Positions 22,766-33,205 of a stretch of 64,000 bases of DNA are shown here, piece after piece. Position numbers and translations under genes: made by a program. The stretch is taken from assembly GCF_027409185.1 (NCBI RefSeq), contig NC_084471.1, positions 8,090,535 to 8,154,534 on the forward strand, given 5' to 3'. Under the pieces are notes generated by a model that was given only the letters and a program-made list of their open reading frames with translations, made no database searches and was not told the DNA's origin. This DNA comes from Cynocephalus volans. Its lineage: Eukaryota; Chordata; Mammalia; Dermoptera; Cynocephalidae. Position 1 is the first letter of the stretch; the number at the start of each line of letters is the position of its first letter.

Positions 22766-23827
22766 ATGTCTAAGCCCCCTGACTGTCTGCTGCGGCTCCT
22801 CCGGAGTGCCCCGAGGCAGCGGGTCTGCACGCTCTTCATCATCGGCTTCAAGTTCACGTTTTTCATCTCTGTCGTGATCTACTGGCACATCGTGGGTGAG
22901 CCCAAGGGCCAGGGGCAGCTCTCTAACCTGCCTGCAGACATCCCTTGTCCGCCCTCGGTCCCCTCCATCCCGCCCTCCAGCACCCCTGCTCCGGGCAACA
23001 TCTTCTTCTTGGAGACTTCGGACCGGACCGACCCGCACTTCCTGTTCATGTGCTCGGTGGAGTCGGCGGCCAGGACCCACCCCGAGTCCCGGGTGCTGGT
23101 CCTGATGAAGGGGCTGCCGGCCGGCAACGCCTCCCTGCCCCGGCACCTGGGCATCTCGCTTCTGAGCTGCTTCCCCAACGTGCAGATGCTCCCGCTGGAC
23201 CTGGAGGAGCTGTTCAGGGACACGCCCCTGGCGGCCTGGCACGCGGGCCTGGGGCGGCGCTGGGAGCCCTACCTGCTGCCCGTGCTCTCCGACGCCTCCA
23301 GGATCGCGCTCATGTGGAAGTTCGGGGGCATCTACCTGGACACGGACTTCATCGTCCTCAAGAACCTGAGGCACCTGACCAACGTGCTGGGCGCCCAGTC
23401 CCGCTATGTCCTCAACGGCGCCTTCCTGGCCTTCGAGCCCCGGCACGAGTTCATGGCGCTGTGCATGCGCGACTTCGTGGCCCACTACAACGGCTGGGTG
23501 TGGGGCCACCAGGGCCCGCAGCTGCTCACGCGGGTCTTCAAGAAGTGGTGCTCCATCCGCAGCCTGGGCGACAGCCACGCCTGCCGCGGCGTCACCGTGC
23601 TGCCCCGCGAGGCCTTTTACCCCATCCCTTGGCAGAACTGGAAGAAATACTTTGAGGACATCAGCCCCGAGGAGCTGTCCCGGCTGCTCAATGCCACCTA
23701 CGCCGTCCACGTGTGGAACAAGAAGAGCCAGGGCACGCGCTTCGAGGCCACATCCAGGGCGCTGCTGGCCCAGCTGCACGCCCGCTATTGCCCCACGACA
23801 CACGAGGCCATGAAGATGTACTTGTGA
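22766..23827 (+). CDS. A4GALT: Lactosylceramide 4-alpha-galactosyltransferase (Gb3/Pk synthase)
   Basis: A complete 353-residue open frame with the length and sequence pattern of mammalian A4GALT. The enzyme transfers galactose from UDP-Gal in alpha-1,4 linkage to lactosylceramide, making globotriaosylceramide (Gb3, Pk antigen, also the Shiga-toxin receptor); it makes P1 on paragloboside. It is a Golgi type II membrane protein: a short basic cytosolic tail (residues 1-19), one membrane anchor (about 20-43), a proline-rich stem (about 55-77), then a GT32-family catalytic domain. The DXD metal/UDP-sugar motif is D192-T-D194 in GGIYLDTDF, and Q211 is present. An N-glycosylation sequon is at N121 (NAS). 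The human sequon at N203 is lost (His203), while N309-A-T is present. The start is the ATG at 22,766 with A at -3; an in-frame GTG two codons upstream is not the start. No disruption is seen, so the gene is likely functional. Confidence 0.97.
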   Translation: MSKPPDCLLRLLRSAPRQRVCTLFIIGFKFTFFISVVIYWHIVGEPKGQGQLSNLPADIPCPPSVPSIPPSSTPAPGNIFFLETSDRTDPHFLFMCSVESAARTHPESRVLVLMKGLPAGNASLPRHLGISLLSCFPNVQMLPLDLEELFRDTPLAAWHAGLGRRWEPYLLPVLSDASRIALMWKFGGIYLDTDFIVLKNLRHLTNVLGAQSRYVLNGAFLAFEPRHEFMALCMRDFVAHYNGWVWGHQGPQLLTRVFKKWCSIRSLGDSHACRGVTVLPREAFYPIPWQNWKKYFEDISPEELSRLLNATYAVHVWNKKSQGTRFEATSRALLAQLHARYCPTTHEAMKMYL

Positions 23828-24486
23828 CCAGCCCGCCGGGGGGCCTCCCTCACCGTGTCCTGCTGCAGAGGGGTGCTGGGCTGCCCCTCCTGGGAGGGTG
23901 GAGCGGGCCCTGGGAGAGGAGGTGGGAGCCGCTGCAGTCAGGTTTGGGGCCGGCTGCCGAGGGGGTGTTGTGGGAGCACGTGCCGCGGGTCCTGGGACCG
24001 GCTCCCTTCATGCCGGGGTGAGGCCACTGCCCCGTCTGGGGTCTGGCTGATCAGTGGTGCAGAGCTGGCTGGAGTGAGCTCGGCGAGCAGGGAGAGCGAA
24101 CATCGAAGCACCTTGGGGGCTGCACGGGGAAGCCAGGCCGGCTGGGGTGGAGGTGCTGTGAGGGGGTCACTGAGAAGGAAGGAGGGAAGGGTTCCCAGAC
24201 AGGAGAGGAGGCAGCTGGTGGGACAGCGGGTGCACATCTAGCCCTGGGAGCCCAGAGGTGGTGGCTTTCTCTTTTCTGGTTCTGGCTCTTTTTTCGGAGG
24301 GACTGAGCAGGGGCAGAATGTGACAGAGCAGGCCCTGGCTGCCCACCCGTCCTTTCCTGTCTCTAGAAATGTTGCAAGCAGGCAGGTACCGCCTGCCACA
24401 TCTGTGGACGGGGGGCAGGGAGATTCTTTTGGCTCAGAAGAGGCATTTTAAAGAAATATCCCTGCCCATGCTAAACACAGGAGAAT

Positions 24487-24492
24487 AATAAA
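24487..24492 (+). terminator. A4GALT: A4GALT polyadenylation signal
   Basis: Canonical AATAAA about 660 nt after the stop codon, followed 25-40 nt later by a GT-rich downstream element. Confidence 0.75.
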
Positions 24493-24534
24493 CACAATAG
24501 AAGTGACCCTCTGACAGCTGGTGCTTTGTGGTGG

Positions 24535-24650
24535 ACAAGATACAGCCACACGCACAGTCCTTCTTTGTTCTACAGGTGGGGAAGCTGTGGGGGCTGACTG
24601 CGGGTGACTTTGCTGAGGTCACACAGCCTGCCTACAATGGGAGCATTCAG
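24535..24650 (-). repeat. MIR fragment
   Basis: Phrases ACAGGTGGGGAAGCTG and GACTTTGCTGAGGTCACACA match antisense MIR. Confidence 0.45.
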
Positions 24651-25317
24651 GGGAGACCTGGCCAACCCTTGGTTGGTGAGGAGCCACTGGAGTCAGTGAC
24701 AGGAGGAGCCTGCTTTTCCCACCTCACTTTTCAAGGCTCACAGACAGCCTGGGTTGGGTCCCACCAGCACTTCCACCCCCACCCCATAATAAGCCTGAAT
24801 CTGTTTTAACCTAAGTGGAGCCAAGTGAGGACACTGAGGAGCCCACTATCAGGGCAAGGGGCCAGCTGCTGCCAGGCCTGGGAGGGGTCCCAGGGAGGGA
24901 GGGTTGGGGGCCTGTGGGCTTCCTCCAGCCTCGCCTGGATGCCTGGCCAAGATCCTGGGGAAGACCAGAGGTGCCCTGCTGGGCCGCCTCCTGGCTGGGC
25001 CAAGGGAAAATCTGCTCTCTCCAGGGCGGGGCCCCAGCTGCTTTGCATCGTGGAAGCCACTCAGAGCTGGGCGTTCCCACCAGGCTGGAGAAGCCCTCCC
25101 CAGCAGGACTGGGGGTGATGCCAGGAACTCTGGGGCTCAGTGGGCTGCTTTTTGGCAGCTGAGGGGGGAGGCATTCTGTGACCCCTGGATTCTGCCTGCA
25201 GACCATCTTGGGTACCTGGTAAGAAGGTGAGCTCCCTGGCTCTAGGAGTATTCAAGAGCAGGGGCTGTTTTTGCTGAAGACAATGGATTGTAAGTCACTT
25301 TCTCCAATCACATCACT
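24651..25317. other. Unique intergenic sequence
   Basis: GC-rich, several overlapping frames, no motif recognised. Confidence 0.35.
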
Positions 25318-25330
25318 TTGCCTATCTTTT

Positions 25331-25428
25331 TTTTCTTTTTTGTCAGCTGGCTGGTACAGGAATTGAACCCTGGACCTTGGTGTAATTAGCACCATGCTCT
25401 AACCAACTGAGCTAATTGGCCAGCTCCC
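25331..25428 (-). mobile_element. CYN-type SINE, monomer
   Basis: Poly(T), GTCAGCTGGCTGGTACAGG, complement of the B box, ending GCTAATTGGCCAGCTCCC. TSD TTGCCTATCTTTT (25,318-25,330) against TTGCCTATCCTTT (25,429-25,441). Confidence 0.9.
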
Positions 25429-25439
25429 TTGCCTATCCT

Positions 25440-25670
25440 TTTAATTAATAAATTAATTGATTGATTTTATTTTTATTGTGACATAGTTGATTGTACATAT
25501 CTGTGGAGTACACAGTTGAATATCAATACCTGTGTGCAGGATGTGATGCTCAAATCAGGATTGAAAATTTTTTTAGAATGAGCAGGTTTTACTTTAATGC
25601 AAACAATATATGTAACTATATATACCTACATAAGTGAGATGACTTCTTAGGGTCATTTGGCCATCATATA
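25440..25670. other. AT-rich sequence, possible L1 tail
   Basis: TTTTATTGTGACATAGTTGA followed by TTGTACATATCTGTGGAGTA resembles the antisense 3' end of an old L1. Too short for a firm call. Confidence 0.35.
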
Positions 25671-25714
25671 GTGAGTGCCTACTGTGAGCCAACATATGGA
25701 GATGAGACAGACAT

Positions 25715-26045
25715 GTCACTCCGTCACCCTAAACTCCATGGCTCCCTGTTGCCTGTGGAACGAAGCCTAACTCCAGCCCAGCACTCAGGGCCCTCCGTGA
25801 TCTGGTCCCACCTCCCTGTCCAGCTCCGAGCATTACCCTCCATCCACACTAAACTGTATTCGTGGCCCCCCCCCACTCTAGCAGCAATGTGTTGTTACTC
25901 TACGCTCTTGCCTTGCTGCCTGCAATGCCTTTCCCAGCCATCTCCACCAACAAACTCCTGCTCCTTCCCATAATGCTAATGTCCCCTCCAGGAAGCCTTC
26001 CCTGACTGCCCCCTCCTCCAGCCCCACAGCTCCCAGACATTGTCC
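25715..26045 (+). repeat. L2 fragment
   Basis: Typical L2 wording: GGCTCCCTGTTGCCTGTGG, GGCCCTCCGTGATCTGG, CAGGAAGCCTTCCCTGACTG. Confidence 0.75.
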
Positions 26046-27040
26046 ATGAACAATGGATTCTTGGCTTATCCCCCAAAGATCTTGAAGGGAAGAGCTGTGT
26101 CAAATCCCTCTCAGTGTCATTCCTGGGGTTGGCCTCAGGCTCCTGTAGTGGGGGTCCCAAGAAGTTCCTATTGGTCCATGCAGAAGAGACCAGCTCTGGA
26201 CCTCTCTCCCTGGGGAGCATCATTCAGGGATCCTTGGCCACCCTTGATACCTCCTAACCCAGGGGGCCAGACCAGGCCTGAGCAGCTGCAGCCAGCTCTG
26301 CAGGTCTGCAGGCTGGCCAAGTGTTTACAGGCCTCTTCAGAGGACCACAGTCTGGAAACAGGGTCCAGGAGGCTGCCTTGGCCCCAGACCCTCCTCACAT
26401 CGGGCCAGGCAGGGCCCCGTCCAAGAACAGGAGAACTATCAGATGCTCCTGGTATCCTGGCTCTGAGAAACTGGGCAGTGGAGAGGGGAAAAGGGAGGCA
26501 GAAGTGTTGGGTTTTTTCCTCTTCCACGTTGTGTAAGGCCTCTCCATGCACCAGCCTGGATGATGGCGGTGGCTCTAGCTCACTGAGCCTGCCCTATGCC
26601 AGGCCTCTTAGTGCAGCTGCTCTAAACGGGTAGGGATCCAGCTGGCCAGAAATAACAGGAGCATCCTAGAGCATAAAGAGGCCAAGGGGATGGGCATGGG
26701 TGGGGCCGTGGTAACAGGAGAAAGGCTGATTCATCTCCAGGCGGGAGGCTAGGAGGTGCCCTATGCTGCCCTCCCCACCCAGCCAGTGGAGGACCCCAGG
26801 CTCCGCATGTCATGGGGCTGTGTTCTTGCATCTCTGGGCTGGGAGTAAACATCTTCATACCCAGGGCAAGGCTGGAGGCCCAAAGATCCCTTTCCCTGCC
26901 TCCCTGCCTCCAAGCCCCGGCCAGAGCTGTGCGTGTTTCCTCTTTTACAAAGAGGTGGGTGGTGCCTTCTTCCTAGCACAGTTACGACTATCCAGTGAGC
27001 CAGCCCGATGCCTGGCATTGAGCACGTTTTATATATAACA
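26046..27040. other. Unique intergenic sequence
   Basis: No gene, RNA or repeat recognised. Open frames on both strands lack family motifs. Confidence 0.35.
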
Positions 27041-27128
27041 GTCTGGCTGGTTAGCTCAGGTAATGTGATGCTGATAACACAAAGGTCCAGGGTTCGATCC
27101 TTGTATTGCCCAGCTGCCAAAAAAAAAC
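27041..27128 (+). mobile_element. CYN-type SINE, monomer
   Basis: GTCTGGCTGGTTAGCTCAGG (A box), ACAAAGGTCCAGGGTTCGAT (B box), CAGCTGCC and an A run. Close to a tRNA-Ile fold with a GAT-type anticodon (CTGATAAC). Confidence 0.9.
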
Positions 27129-28380
27129 ACAACAATCCACAGAGTGGTGTCATGATCACGACCCCACTGGCCCTGGGAGAAACAGGCCCAGCAAATAGGT
27201 GGCAGTGTTGGGATTTGAACCCAGGCCTTGGCTGTCCTGAGCTCAGAGCAGAGAGGAGGCTGGCTGGAGGAGCTAGGGAGGGATCCCATGCCAGATTGGG
27301 GTGGGGGCTACAACTCCATATCACCTCTCTGTGCCAATACCCACAGACCAGAGCCCAATGTCTTCCTCCCGGGGCCTCCACGGCTGCCTGGGCTTCTGGC
27401 CCCCGCCCTCTGCCTGGGTCTACTTCCAGAGAGACCCTGCACCTTGACCTGCCCCATCCCAAGCTAGCAGTCGCCTGAGGCCCTGGCAGCCTGAGGCAGC
27501 CCCCCACTTCGGAACAGTTATTGGGCAACCAGGTTCTGGGAAAGGAGAAGGGAAGGAGATCTCAGTGGAAACCTGCCCTGGGGACATGTAATCGGATCCT
27601 CAGTACCCTGAGGTTTGTTCCTGGCATGTTTCTGGCTGGTGTGTACAGATGTTTTTGTCCAGGACTGAGGAAGAAGATAAGGATCTATCCTTTATTGGGG
27701 GCCACTGAGTGGCCCAGCAGGGACCCAAGCCAGGCAAGCTGTCAGTTATTTGATGAACCTTCCTGGCTGGCCAAGCACAGGCCACCAAGGAAGTCACTTT
27801 CCCACAGCTCTGGGTGGGGGAAATAATCCCCCCTTGCTGGTGTATCAATATTCAACTTCTTTAAACATTGAATTGGAATGTCCTCCATCTGAGTGCTTAA
27901 CAGAGACGGATGAGTGAGTGACTTAACACTGCGTTCCTGGACGTGTGTTTTCGTGGTTTGCTTGTTCCTAAATCTCCGCTTGTCCTAACTTGGGCCAGCT
28001 CAGGACAAGGCTTACCGGGAATTCTGCTGTGACGTTGTGGATCGGGACTGGACACGGCTTTGGACGTGACAACTGGCCATGAACTCAGGTGGGATCTGTG
28101 CTACTGTGGGGGTGGGGGTGGGGGTGGGAGGGGCCTCTGCTTTCGGGGCAGGACAGCAGCAACCAGGAGGAAACCGAGGTGCTGGGCAAGCCATGGGCTC
28201 GGGGGACAGCTGTGCACCCCAAACAGAAGACATTCCTCACAGTCATCTGCCAACAACAGTCGGAACCCAGCCCCGGCCCCACCCACTTCCAGGAGAGAAA
28301 CAAGATCAGAGGGGCCCTCTGGCTGCCACAAACAAGTCAGAGTGGCTGAAACCACGTGGGGACTTATTGTCCCACGTGAT
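27129..28380. other. Intergenic sequence with weak MIR trace
   Basis: GGATTTGAACCCAGGCC near 27,210 suggests an antisense MIR scrap. Otherwise nothing recognised. A GGGGGT repeat is at 28,108-28,128. Confidence 0.35.
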
Positions 28381-28389
28381 ATATTGGTT

Positions 28390-28900
28390 AAGGGACTCCA
28401 TAAGCTGCTGTAACAAAAAGACCCTCCAATAGACCAGCTTTATGTGTGTCCCTCCCAAAGCTGCACGCTCGGTCGAAGAGGACGACCTTCCCCGGCAGAG
28501 AAGAGGACTGTTCTTCGGTCAAGGGTATACGAGCAGCTGCGCTCTCCTGCTAGGACCTCCTAACACGCTCTCACAGGGACCAGCTCAAATGAAGTAGATG
28601 ACTGTTTCTGTCTCACATCACATTCCCAAAATGAATGCCTCAAGGCCAGGGGGGCCACTCTGCTATCCCTAAAATGTGGGTTTGCAAAGTGCTCCAGTTG
28701 CTGCTATTTTCCAGCGAGTGGGCAGGGGGAAGAGTCCCCAAGGCAAATGTCTTCAAGGCAATAACCCAGAGTTGTATTCATCACTTCTGCTCACATCCCA
28801 CAGGACTGGATTTAGTCACATGGCCACATCCAGCTGCGAGGATGCCGGCAAGTGTTGCCTGTGGCTGGAAGGCCATATATCCCACCCATCTCAATATGTC
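28390..28900 (+). repeat. Ancient interspersed repeat, family not assigned
   Basis: ACTCCATAAGCTGCTGTAAC then, after the 7SK insertion, AAATGAAGTAGATGACTGTT and TCTGTCTCACATCACA. The same consensus pattern recurs near 29,955-30,320 and 50,830-50,915. Later wording (TAGTCACATGGCCACATCCA) is common in old mammalian repeats. Confidence 0.5.
28440..28577 (+). pseudogene. RN7SK pseudogene: 7SK small nuclear RNA-derived fragment
   Basis: The 138 bp align by eye with an internal part of 7SK RNA, roughly nt 105-240 of 331. Diagnostic phrases are CGCTCGGTCGAAGAGGACGA in nearly the same form, TCTTCGGTCAAGGGTATACG and GCAGCTGCGCTCTCCTGCTA. Both the 5' third and the 3' end of the RNA are missing, so no functional RNA is possible. 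It interrupts an older repeat and is flanked by direct repeats GACCAGCT (28,432-28,439 and 28,578-28,585). 7SK in the cell restrains P-TEFb; this copy is a retropseudogene remnant. Confidence 0.9.
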
Positions 28901-29490
28901 CTGTTACTAGAAGGATCACAGAAAGAATGGACATGAGAGGACAGTTAACAGCGTCTGCCACACACAGCAAGTCTGGTGACAGGGTGCCTTTGGGGTTGGT
29001 TAATTCAGCAGCTCATAGACATTTTCATGTCTTCAAGGATCCCGTGTGTTGACATTTGGTCTCAGTCTTATCCCCACATGGCCTCAAGATGACTGCCATT
29101 GCTCTGAGCATGACACCCTTATGCAAAAGGCAGAAAAGATACATTCCTCCCTTGTGTCTATGAAAACTTTCTCAGAAGCCCCTTTTTCCAGCTGACTTCA
29201 CCTGACTTTCATTGGCCAAAATAATATCACATGACCATTCCTACCCAGTTACTAACCATGGGAGTAGAATGACCAACCAGGACTGGCTTAGACCAAGTGA
29301 GAGTCACCCCCCGGCCTGAGGAAGGCCCCATGTCCTCTACAGCTCAAGGCTACCTGAGGGCTGAACAAAACTGGGGTTTCTTTAGCAAGAAAGAAGGGGG
29401 ACAGCAACAGCTGTGGGTAAGGAGCCAACAGCGTCCTCCATGGGAACTTGGCACTTCCTGCCCACCTGCTCTGCCCCAAGCCCAGCAGTA
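28901..29490. other. Intergenic, unassigned old repeat-like sequence
   Basis: Continuation of diffuse repeat-like wording up to about 29,300. No gene recognised. Confidence 0.3.
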
Positions 29491-29494
29491 TACA

Positions 29495-29690
29495 CTTTCA
29501 TGCCCATGATTTTATGCTTCTCAGCCCTGTGAGAAGGACACCACCTGTACTTTACAGATGAGGAAACTGAGGCTCAGAGAGTTCGGGGGACTTGCCTGAG
29601 GCTGCACAACCAGCACCTCGCAGAGGTGCAGTTCCAGCCCAAATGTATCTCACTCTGAAGCCAGGACCCTTCTCGCTGCAGGATGCCCCG
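29495..29690 (-). repeat. MIR
   Basis: TTTACAGATGAGGAAACTGA and GGCTCAGAGAGTTCG are diagnostic of antisense MIR. Confidence 0.75.
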
Positions 29691-29949
29691 GTGGAAGTCT
29701 GGGGCAAGCCCTTCTCAGTTCTAAAACCAGCGAGACTGCACTTTATGAAGTACCATGGTGATGTGAAAGGCGGAGTATTTTTATAGAGATGCAGTTTTAT
29801 CCTATGCTGAAACTAGGTGCACATCTTAAAGTGCCCTAAGACTCTCTGCAAAGCCACCCTTTTATGCTGTCTTGCTAGATGCAGAGCAGTTTTACTCTTT
29901 TGGCCCCTTGGTCATTCTGTGACTGGATGGCGCTCAGACCATCTGTCGT

Positions 29950-30330
29950 GAGTGTATCAGTTAGGATTCATTTCAGTTGCAAATAGTGACAATAAAGTAA
30001 GAGCAGCTTAACCAAGATAGAAGTTACTTTCTCACTTGTGCAGAAGCCTAGAGGAGGCAGCCCAGGGCCAGCGTGGTAGCCCTGCAGTGTTGGGGAGCCC
30101 GGCTCCCATGGGCTGTGACTCCATCCCCAGCATGTGGCTTATGCCTCGTGGCCCAAGATGGCTGCTCAAGCACCAGCATCATGTTTGATTCCATCCAACG
30201 GGAACAAGATGGAAGGATGGGAAAGGGTGCTCTACCGGTTAGAGGGAGTTCTTGAATGTGGCGTGATGTATTTCCACTTCATATTATGGGCAAGAACCTA
30301 GTCATAGCACAACAACTTAGCTGCAAGCGA
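29950..30330 (+). repeat. Ancient interspersed repeat, family not assigned
   Basis: GTGTATCAGTTAGGATTCAT, GCTTAACCAAGATAGAAGTT, GCCCAAGATGGCTGCTCAAG: the same common old repeat as at 28,390 and 50,830. Confidence 0.5.
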
Positions 30331-30770
30331 AGAGCTGAAGTGAAGCCTACAGAGGCCTCAGGCAAAGCCACGGTGGTTCTGGAGCTGGGACGACCCTGAA
30401 AAGTTGTCCTGAGTTGAGGAGAGAAGCTGAGCCTTTATCGGCCACACTGATTAGTCACTGGATCTGCTGTCCCTGGAAGACATGACCTCGGGTGAGGCAG
30501 TTACATTAGCCCAGGCAAACCCCAAAGAGGGCCAAGATCTGAGGGCTTTGGTCCTGCAGTTCTCCCAGCAGCCAGGGAGTAAGATCTTCATTCCTGGAGG
30601 GGAATCTGGGGTGTTCATCATGGCATTCCCCCCAATCCTATACAATTCCATGTGCATGGATTTCAAAGACAGGCAAAATAACTCATGGTGTTAGAAGTCA
30701 GAGCCTTTTGGGCCCTGGTTAGTGTTTCTTGATCTGGTGCTGGTTACATGGGTGTGTTGCTTTGTGAAGA
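30331..30770. other. Intergenic, nothing recognised
   Basis: Short frames without motifs. No repeat identified until the SINE remnant at 30,780. Confidence 0.3.
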
Positions 30771-30779
30771 TTCACTGAT

Positions 30780-30826
30780 ATCAGATCCCCCTACTGGCCA
30801 ATTGCCAAAAAGAAAAGAAAAGAAAC
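30780..30826 (+). mobile_element. 5'-truncated CYN SINE
   Basis: Only CAGATCCCCCTACTGGCCAA-type 3' end and an AAAAGAAAAG tail remain. TSD TTCACTGAT at 30,771-30,779 and 30,827-30,835. Confidence 0.75.
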
Positions 30827-30835
30827 TTCACTGAT

Positions 30836-32020
30836 CTTACATTAGGATTTGTGTGCTTTAATAACATTTAGATGAAATAGGAAGACAGAGGCCGTGAGGG
30901 TCAGGGAGGGAGTTGGAGAGGCTGGCCGTGGAGCAGGCCTGGTTGTGGCAAGGCTGGTGGCAGCCAGCACCTGGCTAAGTGGCTGCAGAGCTGGGAGGGC
31001 GGGCACAGGAGAAGCTCAGCAGAGACTAAATGCCAGGGCCCCCCGGAGATGTGGTTCCCGGCCTGGACTGAAGAGTCGCCCTCAAGGCTATGGCAAGCGA
31101 AGCCTGGGAGAGGACGAGGGTGCCGAATGAGAAGACTAGAGACCCAGGGCCCATTGTGGGGGGCGGCCCGACCCCAGAGTGGATCCTGGAGAAGGGGCTG
31201 GAGGTGGTGGGGAGAGAGGACCAGAGGCCAGCAGTGTCCAAGAAGTGAGCAAGGATGGGGGTGGGGTGTCCTTCTGCAGCTTGTGGCATCTCCTGCTGCT
31301 GATGGGGGTTCATAAGAGAATCCATGCTGGGGCCCTAGAGCCCCCCAGGTCAGCAGGGCCAGGGTCAAAGGTGGACAAAGGCAGCGAGCAGGCCACAGCC
31401 AGCATTTACGGAAGGGGCTGGCAGTGATCAGGGAGGCCTTGGAGGGATCCCAAGGCAGGGGCCACCGGCAGTGACTGGGGGGGCTTGGCCAGGTCTCTCC
31501 CAGCCAGTCCCACTCCCCAGAGCAGAAGCCAGCAAGGGGTCAAAGAGATCTGGGACAGAGACAGGGATGACTGCACAGCAGACAGAGCTGGGCCAGGGAG
31601 CAGCGGCTGTGGGTCCATCCGTGCTCTGTGGGGCCCAGGGAGCTCTTGTTCCTCTCTGGCCTCGGTATCCTTTCTTGTGGGGCAGAAGACCCTGTTTGTC
31701 GCTGCCATCAGAGCAGCTGGGGTGTGGGCCCCCCTTAGCCCCAGCCCAGTCCAGGTGTGGACAGCTTGCTGAGAGGTGAATACGTGAGAAACTCCTGTCC
31801 CCAGAGACCCAGGGGCCTGCCTTGCCCTCCCAGAATCCCCCACAAACCTCAGCCTGGGCCACCCAGACCCCTCTGATGTTGCCCTAGAGACCTCAGTGCC
31901 CCCCACAGTGGGCTGATGGGGTGGGAGAGGCCTCCTGACCAGCAGATGGGGAGGGGCCAGGCTGGGCCTTGGTACTTAGGGCCTCGGGGCCTCTGGGAAA
32001 TTCACCTCACACATTACCTT
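30836..32020. other. Unique intergenic sequence
   Basis: GC-rich stretch with overlapping frames on both strands. No motif, splice-supported exon or repeat recognised. Confidence 0.35.
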
Positions 32021-32037
32021 AGAAACTCTAGAAAGAT

Positions 32038-32213
32038 GGGCTGGCCTGTGGCTCACTCGGGAGAGTGCGGTGCTGATAACACCAAGGCCCCGGGTTCGGA
32101 TCCCATATAGAGATGGCCGGTTAGCTCACTGGGTGAGTGTGGTGCTGACAACACCAAGTCAAGGGTTAAGATCCCCTTACCGGTCATCTTTTTAAAAAAA
32201 GAAAAGAAAAGAA
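32038..32213 (+). mobile_element. CYN-type SINE, dimer
   Basis: GGGCTGGCCTGTGGCTCACT head, B box GGTTCGGATCC, linker, second unit ending CCTTACCGGTCATCTTT and an A/G tail. The exact 15-bp TSD AGAAACTCTAGAAAG is at 32,021-32,035 and 32,214-32,228. Confidence 0.95.
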
Positions 32214-32299
32214 AGAAACTCTAGAAAGAGTTCACTGGGGCTGTGCAAACCACACTTGCTGAGACCCTTAGAAGTCTGCCCTGCAGTGCCACGGATAGA

Positions 32300-32420
32300 A
32301 TGGTCTAGGGGTCCACAGACCTGGACCACAGACTCCCCGTGAGACTCGAGCAGGTTATATCCTCTCTGAGCCTCAGTTTCTTTATCTGCAGAGTGAGGGC
32401 AGAGAACCAGGGAGGCTTTA
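32300..32420 (+). repeat. MIR fragment
   Basis: ATATCCTCTCTGAGCCTCAG and TTTCTTTATCTGCAGAGTG match sense MIR. Confidence 0.6.
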
Positions 32421-32755
32421 AGCCATATCTGGCCCTAAAATCCCCAAACAGAAGAGGGTCTTCAGGGGCCTTGGGGGCTAGAGCTGGAATGTGACCACAG
32501 GTCCTTTGTGAGGCCTGGGTGGGACTGAGGGCTCTGACCCAGTGCTCGGGAGGAAGGTACTGATGCAGGCTGCAGAGCCATGATAGGGCATCCATGCCAG
32601 GAGGCCACCTCTCGAATTTCAGAGGCAGGAGAGGCCCACATGATGTCCCCAAGTGGCAGGCATAGTCCAGGGGAAAGTGCCCACCACGTGCCATCTCACC
32701 CAACCCCCTGAGGTGGGTATCACAACTGTCATTTTGCTGAAGAGGAAATGAGAGA

Positions 32756-33205
32756 TGTACTGGTCTATTTTATGTTGCTTATAACTGAATACCCGAAAGT
32801 GGGTAATTTATGAGAAAATGACATTTATTTCTTTCAGTTGGGATGCTGGGAAGTCCAAGGTCCAGGGAACGCATCTGGTGAGGGCCTTCTTGGTGAACTC
32901 TCTACAGGGTCCCGTGGCCACACAGGGGATCACAAGGCCAGGCCTGAGCAGAGAGCATGTTAATGTGCTCACTTGCTCGCCTTATAAAGCCCTCAGTCTA
33001 ATCCCTGACAACCCATAAAAGCATGAACTCATTACTCCATGAATGCATTAATCCATTCGTAAGGACACAGTCTTCACAATCCAATCACCTCTCAAAGGTC
33101 CCACCTTTCAAATACTGTAGTTGGATCTCCCACCCTCTTAACACTGTTACGATGGGATCAAACTCTGTTACGAGCTTGGGGGAAACATTCAAGCCACAGC
33201 AGGTG
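32756..33205 (-). mobile_element. MaLR LTR (MST/THE1 type)
   Basis: Begins TGTACTGGTCTATTTTATGT with CCGAAAGTGGGTAATTTATG, passes AAGTCCAAGGTCCAGG and CCATTCGTAAGGACACAG, and ends AACATTCAAGCCACAGCA. This is the full order of a MaLR LTR read antisense. Confidence 0.8.

Larger units (their letters stand above)
22720..24512 (+). other. A4GALT: A4GALT terminal exon (5' UTR part, CDS, 3' UTR)
   Basis: A splice acceptor CTCGTCTCTTGCAG ends at 22,719. The exon has 46 nt of 5' UTR, the whole coding region, and about 685 nt of GC-rich 3' UTR. A canonical AATAAA at 24,487-24,492 is followed by a GT-rich element (GTGCTTTGTGGTGG, about 24,520-24,533), giving cleavage near 24,510. Coding sequence confined to one last exon matches the known gene structure. 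Confidence 0.8.

Noticed and set aside
22601-23803. 400-codon minus-strand frame and other frames overlapping A4GALT
   Set aside because: They are antisense or out-of-frame shadows of the GC-rich A4GALT coding region.
27041-27128. Possible functional tRNA-Ile gene
   Set aside because: It has A and B box-like sequence but mismatched stems, a CAGCTGCC plus poly(A) 3' end, and many sister copies; it is a SINE.
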